Source: Bradyrhizobium sp. CB1015 (GTDB taxonomy: Bacteria; Pseudomonadota; Alphaproteobacteria; Rhizobiales; Xanthobacteraceae). Taken from it: 64,000 nucleotides of DNA. The notes beneath the pieces were generated by a model. The model did no database searches, had not been told where the DNA came from, and was given only the letters and a program-made list of their open reading frames with translations. Below, in pieces: positions 29,101 to 37,114 of the stretch. Both the position numbers and the translations under genes were made by a program. How positions within the stretch are numbered: the stretch's first letter is position 1; every line of letters begins with the position of its first letter. The DNA lies in assembly GCF_025200925.1 (NCBI RefSeq), contig NZ_CP104174.1, positions 1,116,001 through 1,180,000 of the forward strand, given 5' to 3'.

Positions 29101-31896
29101 GCGACGCTGTCGGTGAGCGGCACGCTGGCGATCCAGGACGTCGACCTGATCGACAACCACACCGCGGAGGCTGCGTTCAAGTCGTCGACGTCGAGCGCGC
29201 ATCTGCCGGGCTTCGACGACGACACGCCGCTGGGCACATTCACGATCGATCTGTCGGTCGCCGAGTTCAACACCGACACTGACAACGGCGCGACGCTGGG
29301 CTGGCACTTCAGCCTCGACAACTGCGATGCCGTGCTGCAATCGCTGGCCGAAGGCCAGACCATTACCCAGGTCTACACCGTCACCTTCACCGACGACCAC
29401 GGCGCGTACGTCTCGCAGGACGTGACCGTCACGATCAACGGCACCAACGACGCACCGACGATCACGAGCGATGCCGACGCGGAAAAAGGCACGGTCACCG
29501 AGGATGAGGGCACCTCGCTGACGACCGGCGGCACACTGGCGATCCAGGACGTCGACCTGATCGACACTCATACCGCGCAGGCGGTGTTCACGTCGTCGTC
29601 CGTCAGCTCGGCTCTGCCGGGCTTCGGAACCAGCTCGCATATCGGCACGTTCTCGATCGATTCATCGGTGTCCGAATCCAACGGTAGCGGGACGCTGGGC
29701 TGGCACTTCACACTCGACAACAACGATCCCGTGCTGCAGTCGCTGGCGGAAGGGCAGACCATCACTCAGGTCTACACCGTCACGTTTGACGACGAGCACG
29801 GCGGCAAGATCAGCCAGGACGTCACCGTCACCATCGTCGGCACCAACGATGCGCCGGCGGTTTCCTATGTCACGTCGGACTACATGAACTTCGACGGCCA
29901 GACCATCGCGGTCGGCGAGGTGCCGACGGTCGCCACCGATGGCGTGACGCTGGACGGGTGGGTAAACTGGAACGGCAACTCCGATCCAGGCCACGGCCAG
30001 ATCCTGTTCTACAACGGCAACACCTCGACCACCGGCTTCGGCCTGCTCGGCACGGTCAATGTCGATGGCACCATGGAGCTCGAGATTCTCGCCGGTGGCG
30101 TCCGCATCGAGGACACCGGCGTGGCCCTCACCGCGTCGCAGTGGCACAACATCGCGCTGACCCACGACAACGGGACCTTCACGCTCTATCTCGACGGAAA
30201 CCTCGAATACTCGCAGACCTGGACGGTCAACCCGATCGACGGCAGCCCGTCCAACCCATCGGCGTCCTACATGATGATCGGCGCCGCGAGCGAGCCGAAT
30301 GCGGCGGGCTTCGGAGCGGAAGGCTTCTACGGCTCGATCGCCGATGTCAGCGTCTGGACCACCGCGCTGACGCAGGCGCAGATCCAGTCGATCGACTTCA
30401 CCGCGCTGACCGGCAACGAGGCGAATCTCGCCGCGTATTACCAGCTCGGCGACGGCAGCGGGACCACCGCCTCCAATACGGTCAACCCAGCCCTGAGCCT
30501 TGCCATCGACGGCGATGCGGACTGGGCCAGCAGCACCACCGGCCCGGGCGGCGCCGTTGCCGTCCTCTTGGAAACCAATGCTGGCCAGCTCGCACATGGC
30601 GTGCTGGCGCTCTCCGAGGTCGATGCGACGGATCATGTCACGGTGTCGGTCAGCCAGTTGGAGGTGACTCTCGACGGCGTGCCGCAAGCCGGCGACGTCG
30701 GCGGGCTGACGCATGAGGGCCTGCTGAACTATCTCACCGTCCCATCCGGCGACATCCTCGACGGCACGGCCACCACCACCCAGTTCGCGTGGCAGTTCAA
30801 TTCGGGCAGCCAGGCCTTCGACTCCCTCGCCGCCGGCCAGACGCTGTCGCTGCAATACACGATCGTCCCGTCGGACGCCGATGGCGCCGGCGCCAGCAGC
30901 ACCGTCACGATCGACATCGCGGGCAGCAACGACGCGCCGACGCTATCCGATCTCCACATTGGCCCACTCACGGACACCGCTGACGACGACACCTTCTCCG
31001 ACCTTACCGGGCAATTGGCCGGGACCGACGCCGACAGCGGCGAGACGGCGACGCTGACTTATGCCGTTCTGAATGCTGATTGTCATGGGACGGCGAGGGG
31101 TCTGTACGGCTCGCTGACGGTCAACGCCGACGGCAGCTATAGCTATGTTCCGAACGCCGTCGCGATCAACGCGTTGGCGCAAGGATCCTACGAGGATATT
31201 TTCACGGTCCAGACCACGGACGCGCATGGTGCGACCGGCACGGCAACGCTCACGGTGGACGTGACCGGCGCGAACGACGAGAACGTCGCTCCGGTGATCA
31301 ACGTCGATCAGATCAGCGTCACGCAGGAAGGCGATCAGATCTTCGTACACGGCATCACGGTCAGCGACGCCGACGCTGCTCCCGATGAAACCTTCGCACT
31401 CACCGCGGCGGCGGATTCGGGCACATATGTGGAGCCTGCACCGACGTCCGATACCCTGGCGAGCGTCAATTCAGCACTCCAGGGGCTGACCTATACCGAG
31501 CCGAGCCAGAACGACCCTGCGACGGATAAGCTCGCGATCACTGTGACCGACAGCCACGGCGCGAGCGACACGGTCAACCTTATCTTCAACCTGGCCGAAC
31601 AAGGCCCGGTCACCCTCGCCAGCACAGACGGCAAGGATGTGCTGTTCGGGACGGGCTATCAGGATCAGTTCGTGTTTGCGGCAAGCTCGAACCACGATAC
31701 GATTCTGGACTTCACCTCCGGTACGGACCATATCGACCTGACGGCCATGGGGGCGATCAGCGACATCGAGGCGTGGATGACTCAACATGTGGCGGCGTCC
31801 GGGACGGCGGACACCCTGATCACGATCGATGCCGCAAACACGATTCTCCTGAAGGGCGTCAGCAGTCTTCAGGGGATCGACATACTCCACGCCTGA
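26146..31896 (+). CDS. giant FecR/VCBS/LamG adhesin with type I secretion C-terminus
   Basis: 1,916 residues with no Sec signal. Layout: unique N-terminus (1-120), FecR-like domain (about 125-235; VGSATAIRNG, GDVVSTGADSTLGITFIDGT, TPVATMGIRGT), and cadherin-like VCBS repeats of about 135 residues from about 537 to 1231, each opening GTNDAPT. Next come a LamG/concanavalin domain (about 1245-1465; ALTHDNGTFTLYLDGNLEYS, GSIADVSVWTTALTQAQI), more VCBS modules, and an RTX-like end (DGKDVLFGTGYQDQF, ILDFTSGTDHIDL) of the type read by type I secretion. The start is TTG at 26146, since the frame has no ATG or GTG after the stop at 26098. Probably a cell-surface or secreted adhesin. No secretion genes lie nearby. 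Confidence 0.85.
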   Translation: MNYAGKFDAATSLDGQGSSSPAFVHVDSFAAKPFVAKAHGHLPDGAFVVPDPNLIFNGEFKRAGLDLVLSHDGHEFVLHDYFRGDKRAAIASPDGAHLSGDIVNALTGHVQVAQAAPGAGAGQVIGHVTKLVGSATAIRNGVSVILNNGDNVEKGDVVSTGADSTLGITFIDGTVFGLSSNARMVLNEMVYDPNGSNNSSLLSLVAGTITFVAGETAKHGDMKVDTPVATMGIRGTAVLTQINFVVPAGGGDPQPQASFQVLVEPNGTTGSYILFDKITLLPIATVNQAGQMIQISGGNVSVTNALMSPEVQKLITDVFTLKFTDNNTNTKLTTNFTDTITPFGQDVVFKSGAGPVVIATFVDLNPQRQEGPTTSTPAAIRIPGQPIAQSFDLGGNVKTAFALTERADTTGDAHADTISGLIRFVDQNLGDRPTVSVSLAEAPNYVYKNAGQQDVTGSLTALQKQDIAATQIQLSVVADAANENNGSAVWTYTIPDHVFDFLAAGETLTLTYMVRVDTNFSVNPESRFIPITITITGTNDKPTVATSGGTVVEKIGTGNEALDTITGTVTFTDVDLTDRPIVSAALSSTQPFKYLDAEGHDITATLTPPQLAAIAAVEVPLTVVQGAGNDNNGSATWTYSVPDHLFDFLAKGEKLILNYVVQVDDGHGGVVSTPVTVSINGADVNVEGTNDVPTIVEDQTTPTGAVTEDTAATLAANGTITFNDPDLTDTHTASFSLKSTMSSAHLPGFSDGTSHIGTFALAAVSESPGVSSRGSVGWTFTIDDNDPVLQSLAEGQTITQVYTVKVDDHHGGTVTRDVTVVITGKNDAPTITSDEDSAAGGVTEDAATPTLSTGGTLAIQDLDLIDTHTAEAAFKSATSSAHLPGFDGSTPLGTFTIDPSVTEANDDTSNGATLGWHFSVNNNDPVVQSLANGQTITQVYTVTFTDDHGAQVEQDVTVTITGTNDAPTMTSSAEDAAGAVTEDSSATLSVSGTLAIQDVDLIDNHTAEAAFKSSTSSAHLPGFDDDTPLGTFTIDLSVAEFNTDTDNGATLGWHFSLDNCDAVLQSLAEGQTITQVYTVTFTDDHGAYVSQDVTVTINGTNDAPTITSDADAEKGTVTEDEGTSLTTGGTLAIQDVDLIDTHTAQAVFTSSSVSSALPGFGTSSHIGTFSIDSSVSESNGSGTLGWHFTLDNNDPVLQSLAEGQTITQVYTVTFDDEHGGKISQDVTVTIVGTNDAPAVSYVTSDYMNFDGQTIAVGEVPTVATDGVTLDGWVNWNGNSDPGHGQILFYNGNTSTTGFGLLGTVNVDGTMELEILAGGVRIEDTGVALTASQWHNIALTHDNGTFTLYLDGNLEYSQTWTVNPIDGSPSNPSASYMMIGAASEPNAAGFGAEGFYGSIADVSVWTTALTQAQIQSIDFTALTGNEANLAAYYQLGDGSGTTASNTVNPALSLAIDGDADWASSTTGPGGAVAVLLETNAGQLAHGVLALSEVDATDHVTVSVSQLEVTLDGVPQAGDVGGLTHEGLLNYLTVPSGDILDGTATTTQFAWQFNSGSQAFDSLAAGQTLSLQYTIVPSDADGAGASSTVTIDIAGSNDAPTLSDLHIGPLTDTADDDTFSDLTGQLAGTDADSGETATLTYAVLNADCHGTARGLYGSLTVNADGSYSYVPNAVAINALAQGSYEDIFTVQTTDAHGATGTATLTVDVTGANDENVAPVINVDQISVTQEGDQIFVHGITVSDADAAPDETFALTAAADSGTYVEPAPTSDTLASVNSALQGLTYTEPSQNDPATDKLAITVTDSHGASDTVNLIFNLAEQGPVTLASTDGKDVLFGTGYQDQFVFAASSNHDTILDFTSGTDHIDLTAMGAISDIEAWMTQHVAASGTADTLITIDAANTILLKGVSSLQGIDILHA
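28609..29865 (+). repeat. tandem VCBS repeat units within the adhesin gene
   Basis: Three near-identical coding repeats begin around 28609, 29026 and 29440 (spacing about 400-417 bases), with more diverged units before them (from about 27757 and 28204). Shared blocks include TLAIQDVDLIDTHTAEA and LQSLAEGQTITQVYTVTF. The DNA-level similarity makes the array prone to length change by recombination. Confidence 0.85.
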
Positions 31897-31972
31897 CGGC
31901 CGCGTGAGACCCGATCGGCTGCAAGCCCGATCGGAGCTGCCGTCCACCGTCAAAGCGTGATATTCAACCACC

Positions 31973-34204
31973 ATGAAACGTCTGAAGATCCTGCGGCGGT
32001 GGTTTGCGCGGAAGCTCGGCTTTGCGCGGCTGATGTGCCTTGCGCTGCTGGTTCTGTTCGCCGTTGCGCGCCTCTGGGATCCGCCGCCGATCCAGGAATT
32101 GCGGCTGCGCACCTTCGACATGTTCCAGCTGATCGATCCCAGGCACAAGACGGCGCGGCCGGTCACCATCGTCGACATCGACGACAAGAGTCTCGCCAAG
32201 CTCGGGCAATGGCCGTGGCCGCGCACGCGGATCGCCGATCTGATCCAGAACCTCACCGGCAAAGGCGCGGTGGCGATCGGCTTCGACGTGGTGTTTTCGG
32301 AGCCCGACCGGCTCAATCCGGATCTGGTCGCGGGCCAGATGCGCTATCTCGACGATGCCACACGCGCCAAGCTGCGCGAGCTGCCGACCAACGACCAGAT
32401 CCTCGCCGAGGCGATCAAGCGCTCGCGCGTGGTGCTGGGTGAGACGGGTCTGCCCGACATCCTGGCCGAACCCGACAAGTCACTTCCGCTGACGGGCGTG
32501 GCGACGGTCGGGGAGGAGGGCGCCGAACGCTTCCTGTTCGAATTTCCAGGCCTGCTGCGCAACGTGCCCGTGATCGAAATGGCGGCCGCCGGCCGCGGCC
32601 TGTTCTCGATCAGAAAAGAGCGCGACGGGTTCATCCGCCGCGTGCCGATGGTCATGCGTGCGCAGGGCAACATCATGCCATCGCTCAGCCTCGAGATCCT
32701 GCGCGTCGTCACTGGCACGCCAACGCTGTTGATCAGGACCGACAAGACCGGCGTGCGGGCCGTGCGCCTCAAGGGCCTCGAGATCCCCACCGACAAGAAC
32801 GGCCAGTTCTGGGTGCACTACGCCCGCCGGGATCCCTCGATCTACGTCTCCGCGGCCGACGTGCTCGACAACAGCGTGTCGCCGAGCAAGCTCGCCGGCA
32901 AGCTGGTGCTGGTCGGGACCTCCGCCGCCGGGCTCAACGACATCAAGACGACGCCGGTGTCCGCGACCATGCCGGGTGTCGAGATCCATGCCCAGGTGCT
33001 GGAGAGCGTGCTCAGCGGCGCGGTGATCTCGCAGCCGAACTACGCCCTCGGCGTCGAGCTGATCGCGGCGCTGGTGATCGGCCTGCTCGTCATCATCTTC
33101 ACGCCGAATCTCGGTCCCGTCCGCCTGGTGCTTGCGGGTGGGGCCTTCGCCGCCATCCTGGTCGGTGTGTCCTGGTTCTTCTACGTGCAGTACCGCCAGC
33201 TCATCGACTTCACCTATCCGCTGCTGTCGACCACCGCGGTCTATCTGACGCTGATCTTCGCCAGCTTCGTGCGCGAGCAGCGCCAGCGCGTGCAGATCCG
33301 CGGGCAATTCGCGCAATACATGTCGCCGGTGCTGGTCGAGCAGCTGGCGCAATCGCCGGAAAAGCTCGTGCTCGGCGGCGAGGAGCGCGAGATGACGATC
33401 ATGTTCTCCGACGTGCGCGGCTTCACCACGATCTCGGAGAGTTACAAGCACGATCCGCAAGGGCTGATCGCGCTGATGAACCGCTTCCTGACGCCGCTGA
33501 CCGACGTGATCATCGAGCGCAAGGGTTACATCGACAAGTATATGGGCGACGCCATCATGGCGTTCTGGAACGCGCCGCTCGACGATGCCGAGCACGAGAT
33601 CAACGCCTGCGAAGCCGCGATCCAGATGCTCGAGCAGATCGACGTGGTCAACAAGGAGCGCGAGCAGGAGGCCGCCGACGGCGGCCACGTCTACATCCCG
33701 CTCAATGTCGGCATCGGTCTCAACACCGGCATCGGCGTGGTCGGCAACATGGGCTCCGACCTGAAGAAGAACTATTCGGTGCTCGGCGACAGCGTGAACC
33801 TGGCCTCCCGCCTCGAGGGCCAGTCGAAGGCATACGGCTTTCCGATCATCGTGGGCTCGCGCACCGCGCTCGCCGCCAAGGAGAAGTTCGCGATTCTCGA
33901 ACTCGACTTCATCATGGTCAAGGGCAAGACCGAGCCGGAAGTGATCTACGCCATCGCCGGCCGCGAGGACGTGATGCATTCGGCCGCGTTCCAGCGCCTG
34001 CGCAACATCACCATCGAGATGCTCGGCTGCTACCGCAGCCGCGACTGGCAGGGCGCGCTGGACGCGATCGCGCGCGGCCGCAAAAGCGAGGACGCCGACA
34101 CGCTGGAGAAGCTGTTCAGGCTTTACGAGGCGCGGATCAAGGATTTCCAGATCGATCCGCCGCCGGAGGGCTGGACCGGCGCCTATGCCCTGCTGACCAA
34201 GTAG
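31973..34204 (+). CDS. CHASE2-domain class III adenylate/guanylate cyclase
   Basis: 743-residue membrane receptor cyclase. The order is an N-terminal helix (LMCLALLVLFAVARLW), a periplasmic CHASE2 sensor (about 45-345; ARPVTIVDIDDKSLAKLGQWPWPR, GFDVVFSEPDR), three membrane helices (about 360-440) and a cyclase catalytic domain (about 470-660). The metal-binding Asp480 (FSDVRGF) and Asp526 (DKYMGDAIMAFW) are present, as are GDSVNLASRLE and the substrate Lys region MVKGKTEPE, so it should be active. It directly follows the FecR adhesin by 76 bases; FecR and CHASE2-cyclase genes are often neighbours, which suggests linked function. Confidence 0.92.
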   Translation: MKRLKILRRWFARKLGFARLMCLALLVLFAVARLWDPPPIQELRLRTFDMFQLIDPRHKTARPVTIVDIDDKSLAKLGQWPWPRTRIADLIQNLTGKGAVAIGFDVVFSEPDRLNPDLVAGQMRYLDDATRAKLRELPTNDQILAEAIKRSRVVLGETGLPDILAEPDKSLPLTGVATVGEEGAERFLFEFPGLLRNVPVIEMAAAGRGLFSIRKERDGFIRRVPMVMRAQGNIMPSLSLEILRVVTGTPTLLIRTDKTGVRAVRLKGLEIPTDKNGQFWVHYARRDPSIYVSAADVLDNSVSPSKLAGKLVLVGTSAAGLNDIKTTPVSATMPGVEIHAQVLESVLSGAVISQPNYALGVELIAALVIGLLVIIFTPNLGPVRLVLAGGAFAAILVGVSWFFYVQYRQLIDFTYPLLSTTAVYLTLIFASFVREQRQRVQIRGQFAQYMSPVLVEQLAQSPEKLVLGGEEREMTIMFSDVRGFTTISESYKHDPQGLIALMNRFLTPLTDVIIERKGYIDKYMGDAIMAFWNAPLDDAEHEINACEAAIQMLEQIDVVNKEREQEAADGGHVYIPLNVGIGLNTGIGVVGNMGSDLKKNYSVLGDSVNLASRLEGQSKAYGFPIIVGSRTALAAKEKFAILELDFIMVKGKTEPEVIYAIAGREDVMHSAAFQRLRNITIEMLGCYRSRDWQGALDAIARGRKSEDADTLEKLFRLYEARIKDFQIDPPPEGWTGAYALLTK

Positions 34205-34338
34205 TCGCACGCTGACCGCTCGCGCTGGGTGGCCAGAACAAAGCATGCCTACCATATGCAGGTGCATCGAGGTAAGTATGGCGGAGGGACGGCGCTTGGC
34301 GCCTCTGCCAACCAAAAGAAAAAAGGGCGATCTGAGTG

Positions 34339-35037
34339 ATGGACGCACAAGTGAAACCAAACGACCGCATCGGCGTGCTCGAAGAGCTCCTCAGCGAGCG
34401 CTACTCCGTTCGCGCATTTCTGCCCAAGGAGGTCGATCGCGCCACCATCGAGCACGTGCTGGCGACCGCGCAGCGCACGGCGTCCTGGTGCAACAGCCAG
34501 CCCTGGCAGGTCGTTATCGCCAGCGGCGAGGCCAAGGAGCGATTTCGCAAGGCGATCTACGCGGAGGCCTCGAAGGGCCTCGGCGATGACTACGACTTCA
34601 CGCCGCCGCGCGAATATGTCGGGGTCTATCTCGATCGCCGCCGCGAGAGCGGCTTCCAGCTCTACAACACGCTCGGCATCGTCCGCGGCGACAAGGCGGC
34701 CTATGCCAAGCAGGCGCTGGAGAACTACAATTTCTTCGGCGCGCCGCATGTCGCCATCATCCACACCAATGAGCCGCTCGGCATTTATGGTGCGATCGAC
34801 TGCGGCGCCTATGTCTCCAACTTCATGCTGGCGGCGCAGGCGCTCGGGCTCGGCACTATTCCGCAAGCCGCGCTGGCGCGGCATTCCGGTCTGATCCGCC
34901 GCCACTTCGATCTGCCCGACGACCGCCGCGTCGTCTGCGGCATCTCGTTCGGCTATGCGGACCATGCGCACAAGGTCAACAGCTACCGCACCTCGCGGGC
35001 GAGCGTGGCCGAAACCGCGACCTTCGTGGATGTGTGA
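34339..35037 (+). CDS. nitroreductase family flavoprotein
   Basis: 232-residue FMN-dependent oxidoreductase of the nitroreductase family. FMN-binding regions are RYSVRAFLPKEVDR with TAQRTASWCNSQPWQVVIASG near the N-terminus and GLGTIPQAALARHSGLIRRHFDLPDDRRVVCGISFGY near the C-terminus. The ATG at 34339 is preferred over the overlapping GTG at 34336. It reduces nitroaromatics or quinones using NAD(P)H; the physiological substrate is unknown. Confidence 0.88.
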   Translation: MDAQVKPNDRIGVLEELLSERYSVRAFLPKEVDRATIEHVLATAQRTASWCNSQPWQVVIASGEAKERFRKAIYAEASKGLGDDYDFTPPREYVGVYLDRRRESGFQLYNTLGIVRGDKAAYAKQALENYNFFGAPHVAIIHTNEPLGIYGAIDCGAYVSNFMLAAQALGLGTIPQAALARHSGLIRRHFDLPDDRRVVCGISFGYADHAHKVNSYRTSRASVAETATFVDV

Positions 35038-35081
35038 TCGCGTACCGTGAGCCCGACGCCATCGGCGTCAGACTCGCGCGC

Positions 35082-35109
35082 GAAGACGGCCGTGGAAACG
35101 GCCGTCTTC
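35082..35109. terminator. bidirectional hairpin between convergent nitroreductase and ecfG
   Basis: Perfect 12-bp stem GAAGACGGCCGT (35082-35093) with GGAA loop and ACGGCCGTCTTC (35098-35109). It lacks a strong T run, but its position between two convergent gene ends supports a terminator role. Confidence 0.65.
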
Positions 35110-35136
35110 ATCTCCCCGTTCGATTGACGCCGGCGG

Positions 35137-35685
35137 TCAGCCGCCGCTGCCGCCGATCACGGCCCGCACGGTCTCGTCAGGTCCGAAATCCTCGGCGCCG
35201 TCGACATAGAGCAGCGCGGCCAGCTTCGAACGGGCGCGGTTCACGCGGCTCTTGATCGTGCCGACCGCGCAGCCGCAGATCGAGGCCGCGTCCTCATAGG
35301 AGAAGCCGGACGCGCCGACCAGGATCAACGCTTCACGCTGATCCTGCGGAAGCTTGTCGAGCGCGGTGCGAAACTCCTCGAATTCGAGATGCGCATTCTG
35401 CGAAGGCTGGGTTTTCAGCGTCTTGGCGTAGTTGCCTTCGGCATCCTCGACCTCGCGCCGCCGCTTGCGGTAGTCGGAGCGGAACAGGTTGCGCAGGATC
35501 GTGAACAGCCAGGCCGGCAGGTTGGAGCCGGGCTGGAACGAGTCGATGTTGGCGAGCGCGCGCAGCAGCGTCTCCTGGACCAGATCGTCGGCGCGGTCCG
35601 CATTTCCGCTGAGCGAGATGGCGAAGGCGCGCAGACTGGGCACGGCCGCCAAGATGTCGTTACGCAGGGAGTCCGTGAGAGGCAT
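35137..35685 (-). CDS. ecfG: general stress response ECF sigma factor EcfG
   Basis: 182-residue ECF15-type sigma factor that redirects RNA polymerase to GGAAC-N16/17-CGTT promoters during general stress. Region 2 spans about 10-80 (DRADDLVQETLLRALANIDSF, LPAWLFTILRNLFRSDYRK) and region 4 about 105-165 (LPQDQREALILVGASGFSYEDAASICGCAVGTIKSRVNRAR). It is coupled to nepR through a one-base overlap (TAATG at 35683-35687). NepR holds it inactive until phosphorylated PhyR titrates NepR. Confidence 0.93.
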   Translation of the reverse strand: MPLTDSLRNDILAAVPSLRAFAISLSGNADRADDLVQETLLRALANIDSFQPGSNLPAWLFTILRNLFRSDYRKRRREVEDAEGNYAKTLKTQPSQNAHLEFEEFRTALDKLPQDQREALILVGASGFSYEDAASICGCAVGTIKSRVNRARSKLAALLYVDGAEDFGPDETVRAVIGGSGG

Positions 35686-35918
35686 TAATCCCTCCCATTG
35701 TTGTTGTCGTTGGATCCACCCTCATTTTCCACTTGGGGTGACGCCCCCGGCGCATCAAGCTTCTTGATCAGTTCTGCGAACCGATCCGGAACCCCCTGTC
35801 GAACGACATCATCGTACATGGCGCGCAACTGGTGCCCGATCCGGGATTGAATCTCCGGAGTCAGGCCTCCCTTGCCGGGGGTCGTGCTTCTGCTGGCTTG
35901 AGACTTGAGATCTTTCAT
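35685..35918 (-). CDS. nepR: anti-sigma factor NepR
   Basis: 77-residue anti-sigma factor. The ATG at 35918 is preferred, giving MKDLKSQ..., because the longer frame from 36017 would add an atypical N-terminus that overlaps the regulatory region. The conserved NepR helices are LTPEIQSRIGHQLRAMYDDVVRQGVPDRFAELIKKL, flanked by disordered ends as in the family. It sequesters EcfG, and PhyR-phosphate binds it instead during stress. Its position between ecfG and phyR is the canonical arrangement. Confidence 0.92.
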   Translation of the reverse strand: MKDLKSQASRSTTPGKGGLTPEIQSRIGHQLRAMYDDVVRQGVPDRFAELIKKLDAPGASPQVENEGGSNDNNNGRD

Positions 35919-36034
35919 GACCTGTTCCACGTTTCCCCGAGTTAAGTGACTGTAAAATCGAGAGGTTTTCTCAACCGGGAGCCGCTCCCTGGATAGGCAC
36001 AATTCCAGCTGCGCCAAAAAGTTCCCAGCTTGGC

Positions 36035-36059
36035 GGAACTTTTGTTGACCTGAGGCGTA
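36035..36059 (+). promoter_or_regulatory. EcfG-type promoter of phyR (near match)
   Basis: GGAAC (36035-36039), 16-base spacer, CGTA (36056-36059), 90 bases before the phyR start. The -10 differs from CGTT in the last base. A second GGAAC lies on the opposite strand (36025-36021) facing nepR, but no CGTT follows at 16 or 17 bases. Autoregulation of phyR by EcfG is known in relatives. Confidence 0.6.
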
Positions 36060-36149
36060 GACAGCCCAGCAGGGGAACCTGGGCCCCCCGCGTGATGCCT
36101 GACCTCAGGATTGGACCTAAAGGTTGGCCCGAAGACGAATGGAGTGGGG

Positions 36150-36956
36150 ATGTCCCGTTCACAGGTAGTTGCTGAACACTTGCCGCTGTTGCGCCGGTAC
36201 GCGCGGGCTCTGACAGGCAGCCAGGCCTCCGGTGACGCCTATGTCGCCGCCATGTTGGAAGCCATGTTGGGCGATCCGTCGGTGCTCGACGAGAGCCATG
36301 GGCCTCGGGCCGGCCTGTTCCGGCTGTTCACCCAGATCTGGAATTCGGTCTCCATCAACGACGATGCCGAGGTGACGACCCTGCCGATGCCGCCGGAACG
36401 GCGGCTCTCGAACATCACGCCGCTGCCGCGCCAGGCCTTCCTGCTGCTCTCGCTCGAGGGCTTTTCCGAAGAGGAAGTCGCCTTCATTCTCGGCACCGAC
36501 GTCGCCGAGACGCGCCGTCTTGCGGACGCAGCCGGACGCGAGATGGCCGCCGAGATCGCCACCGACGTGCTGATCATCGAGGACGAGACCTTCATCGCCA
36601 TGGACCTCGAGAGCCTTGTGAAGAATCTCGGCCACAACGTCGTCGGGGTCGCCCGCACCCATGCCGATGCGGTGGCGCTGGCCAAGAACAAGCGGCCCGG
36701 CCTGATCCTCGCCGATATCCAGCTTGCCGACGGCTCGTCGGGCCTGGACGCCGTCAACGAGCTGCTGCGCACCTTCGAGGTGCCGGTGGTGTTCATCACC
36801 GCCTATCCGGAGCGCTTCCTTACCGGCGAGCGTCCCGAGCCGGCGTTCCTGATCTCAAAGCCGTTCCAGCCCGCGATGGTATCGGCGGTGGCGAGCCAGG
36901 CGCTGTTCTTCCAGCGCAATTCGCGCAACCGGACGCCCAAGGCGCCTGCGGCGTAA
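36150..36956 (+). CDS. phyR: general stress response regulator PhyR
   Basis: 268-residue anti-anti-sigma response regulator. The N-terminal sigma-like domain (about 1-125) mimics EcfG (LPRQAFLLLSLEGFSEEEVAFILG), and the C-terminal receiver domain has phosphoacceptor Asp189 in LILADIQLADG with upstream acidic pair IEDE. When phosphorylated it binds NepR and frees EcfG. The start at 36150 is chosen from GGAGTGGGG directly upstream. It is divergent from nepR-ecfG. The sensor kinase is not in the window. Confidence 0.94.
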   Translation: MSRSQVVAEHLPLLRRYARALTGSQASGDAYVAAMLEAMLGDPSVLDESHGPRAGLFRLFTQIWNSVSINDDAEVTTLPMPPERRLSNITPLPRQAFLLLSLEGFSEEEVAFILGTDVAETRRLADAAGREMAAEIATDVLIIEDETFIAMDLESLVKNLGHNVVGVARTHADAVALAKNKRPGLILADIQLADGSSGLDAVNELLRTFEVPVVFITAYPERFLTGERPEPAFLISKPFQPAMVSAVASQALFFQRNSRNRTPKAPAA

Positions 36957-36991
36957 CAAGGCGCTGGCGGCTTGCCTATTGGCGAGTTTGG

Positions 36992-37022
36992 TCCGGCGTG
37001 CCGCAAGGCACGCCGGATTTTT
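36992..37022 (+). terminator. rho-independent terminator of phyR
   Basis: Perfect 11-bp stem TCCGGCGTGCC / GGCACGCCGGA with GCAA tetraloop (36992-37017), followed by five T residues. Confidence 0.92.
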
Positions 37023-37114
37023 CATGCCGCCGGCCCGCTTGACGGGCGCTGAATTCGCCGCCCATAGCTCATGCAGCAGCTGCGCGTGCGACCACGCCAA
37101 TCGGAGACGTGCCC

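Noticed and set aside
25948..29640. 1,230-codon open frame on the minus strand, antisense to the adhesin gene
   Set aside because: It is a by-product of high-GC codon use in the VCBS repeats. The plus-strand frame shows recognisable domains; the antisense product has none and is Arg/Asp rich.
28609..29865. CRISPR array suspicion from regular repeats
   Set aside because: Repeats are about 400 bases, coding and lacking spacers; they are protein repeats.
36021..36025. GGAAC facing nepR as an EcfG promoter
   Set aside because: No CGTT-like -10 at 16 or 17 bases; kept only as an observation.
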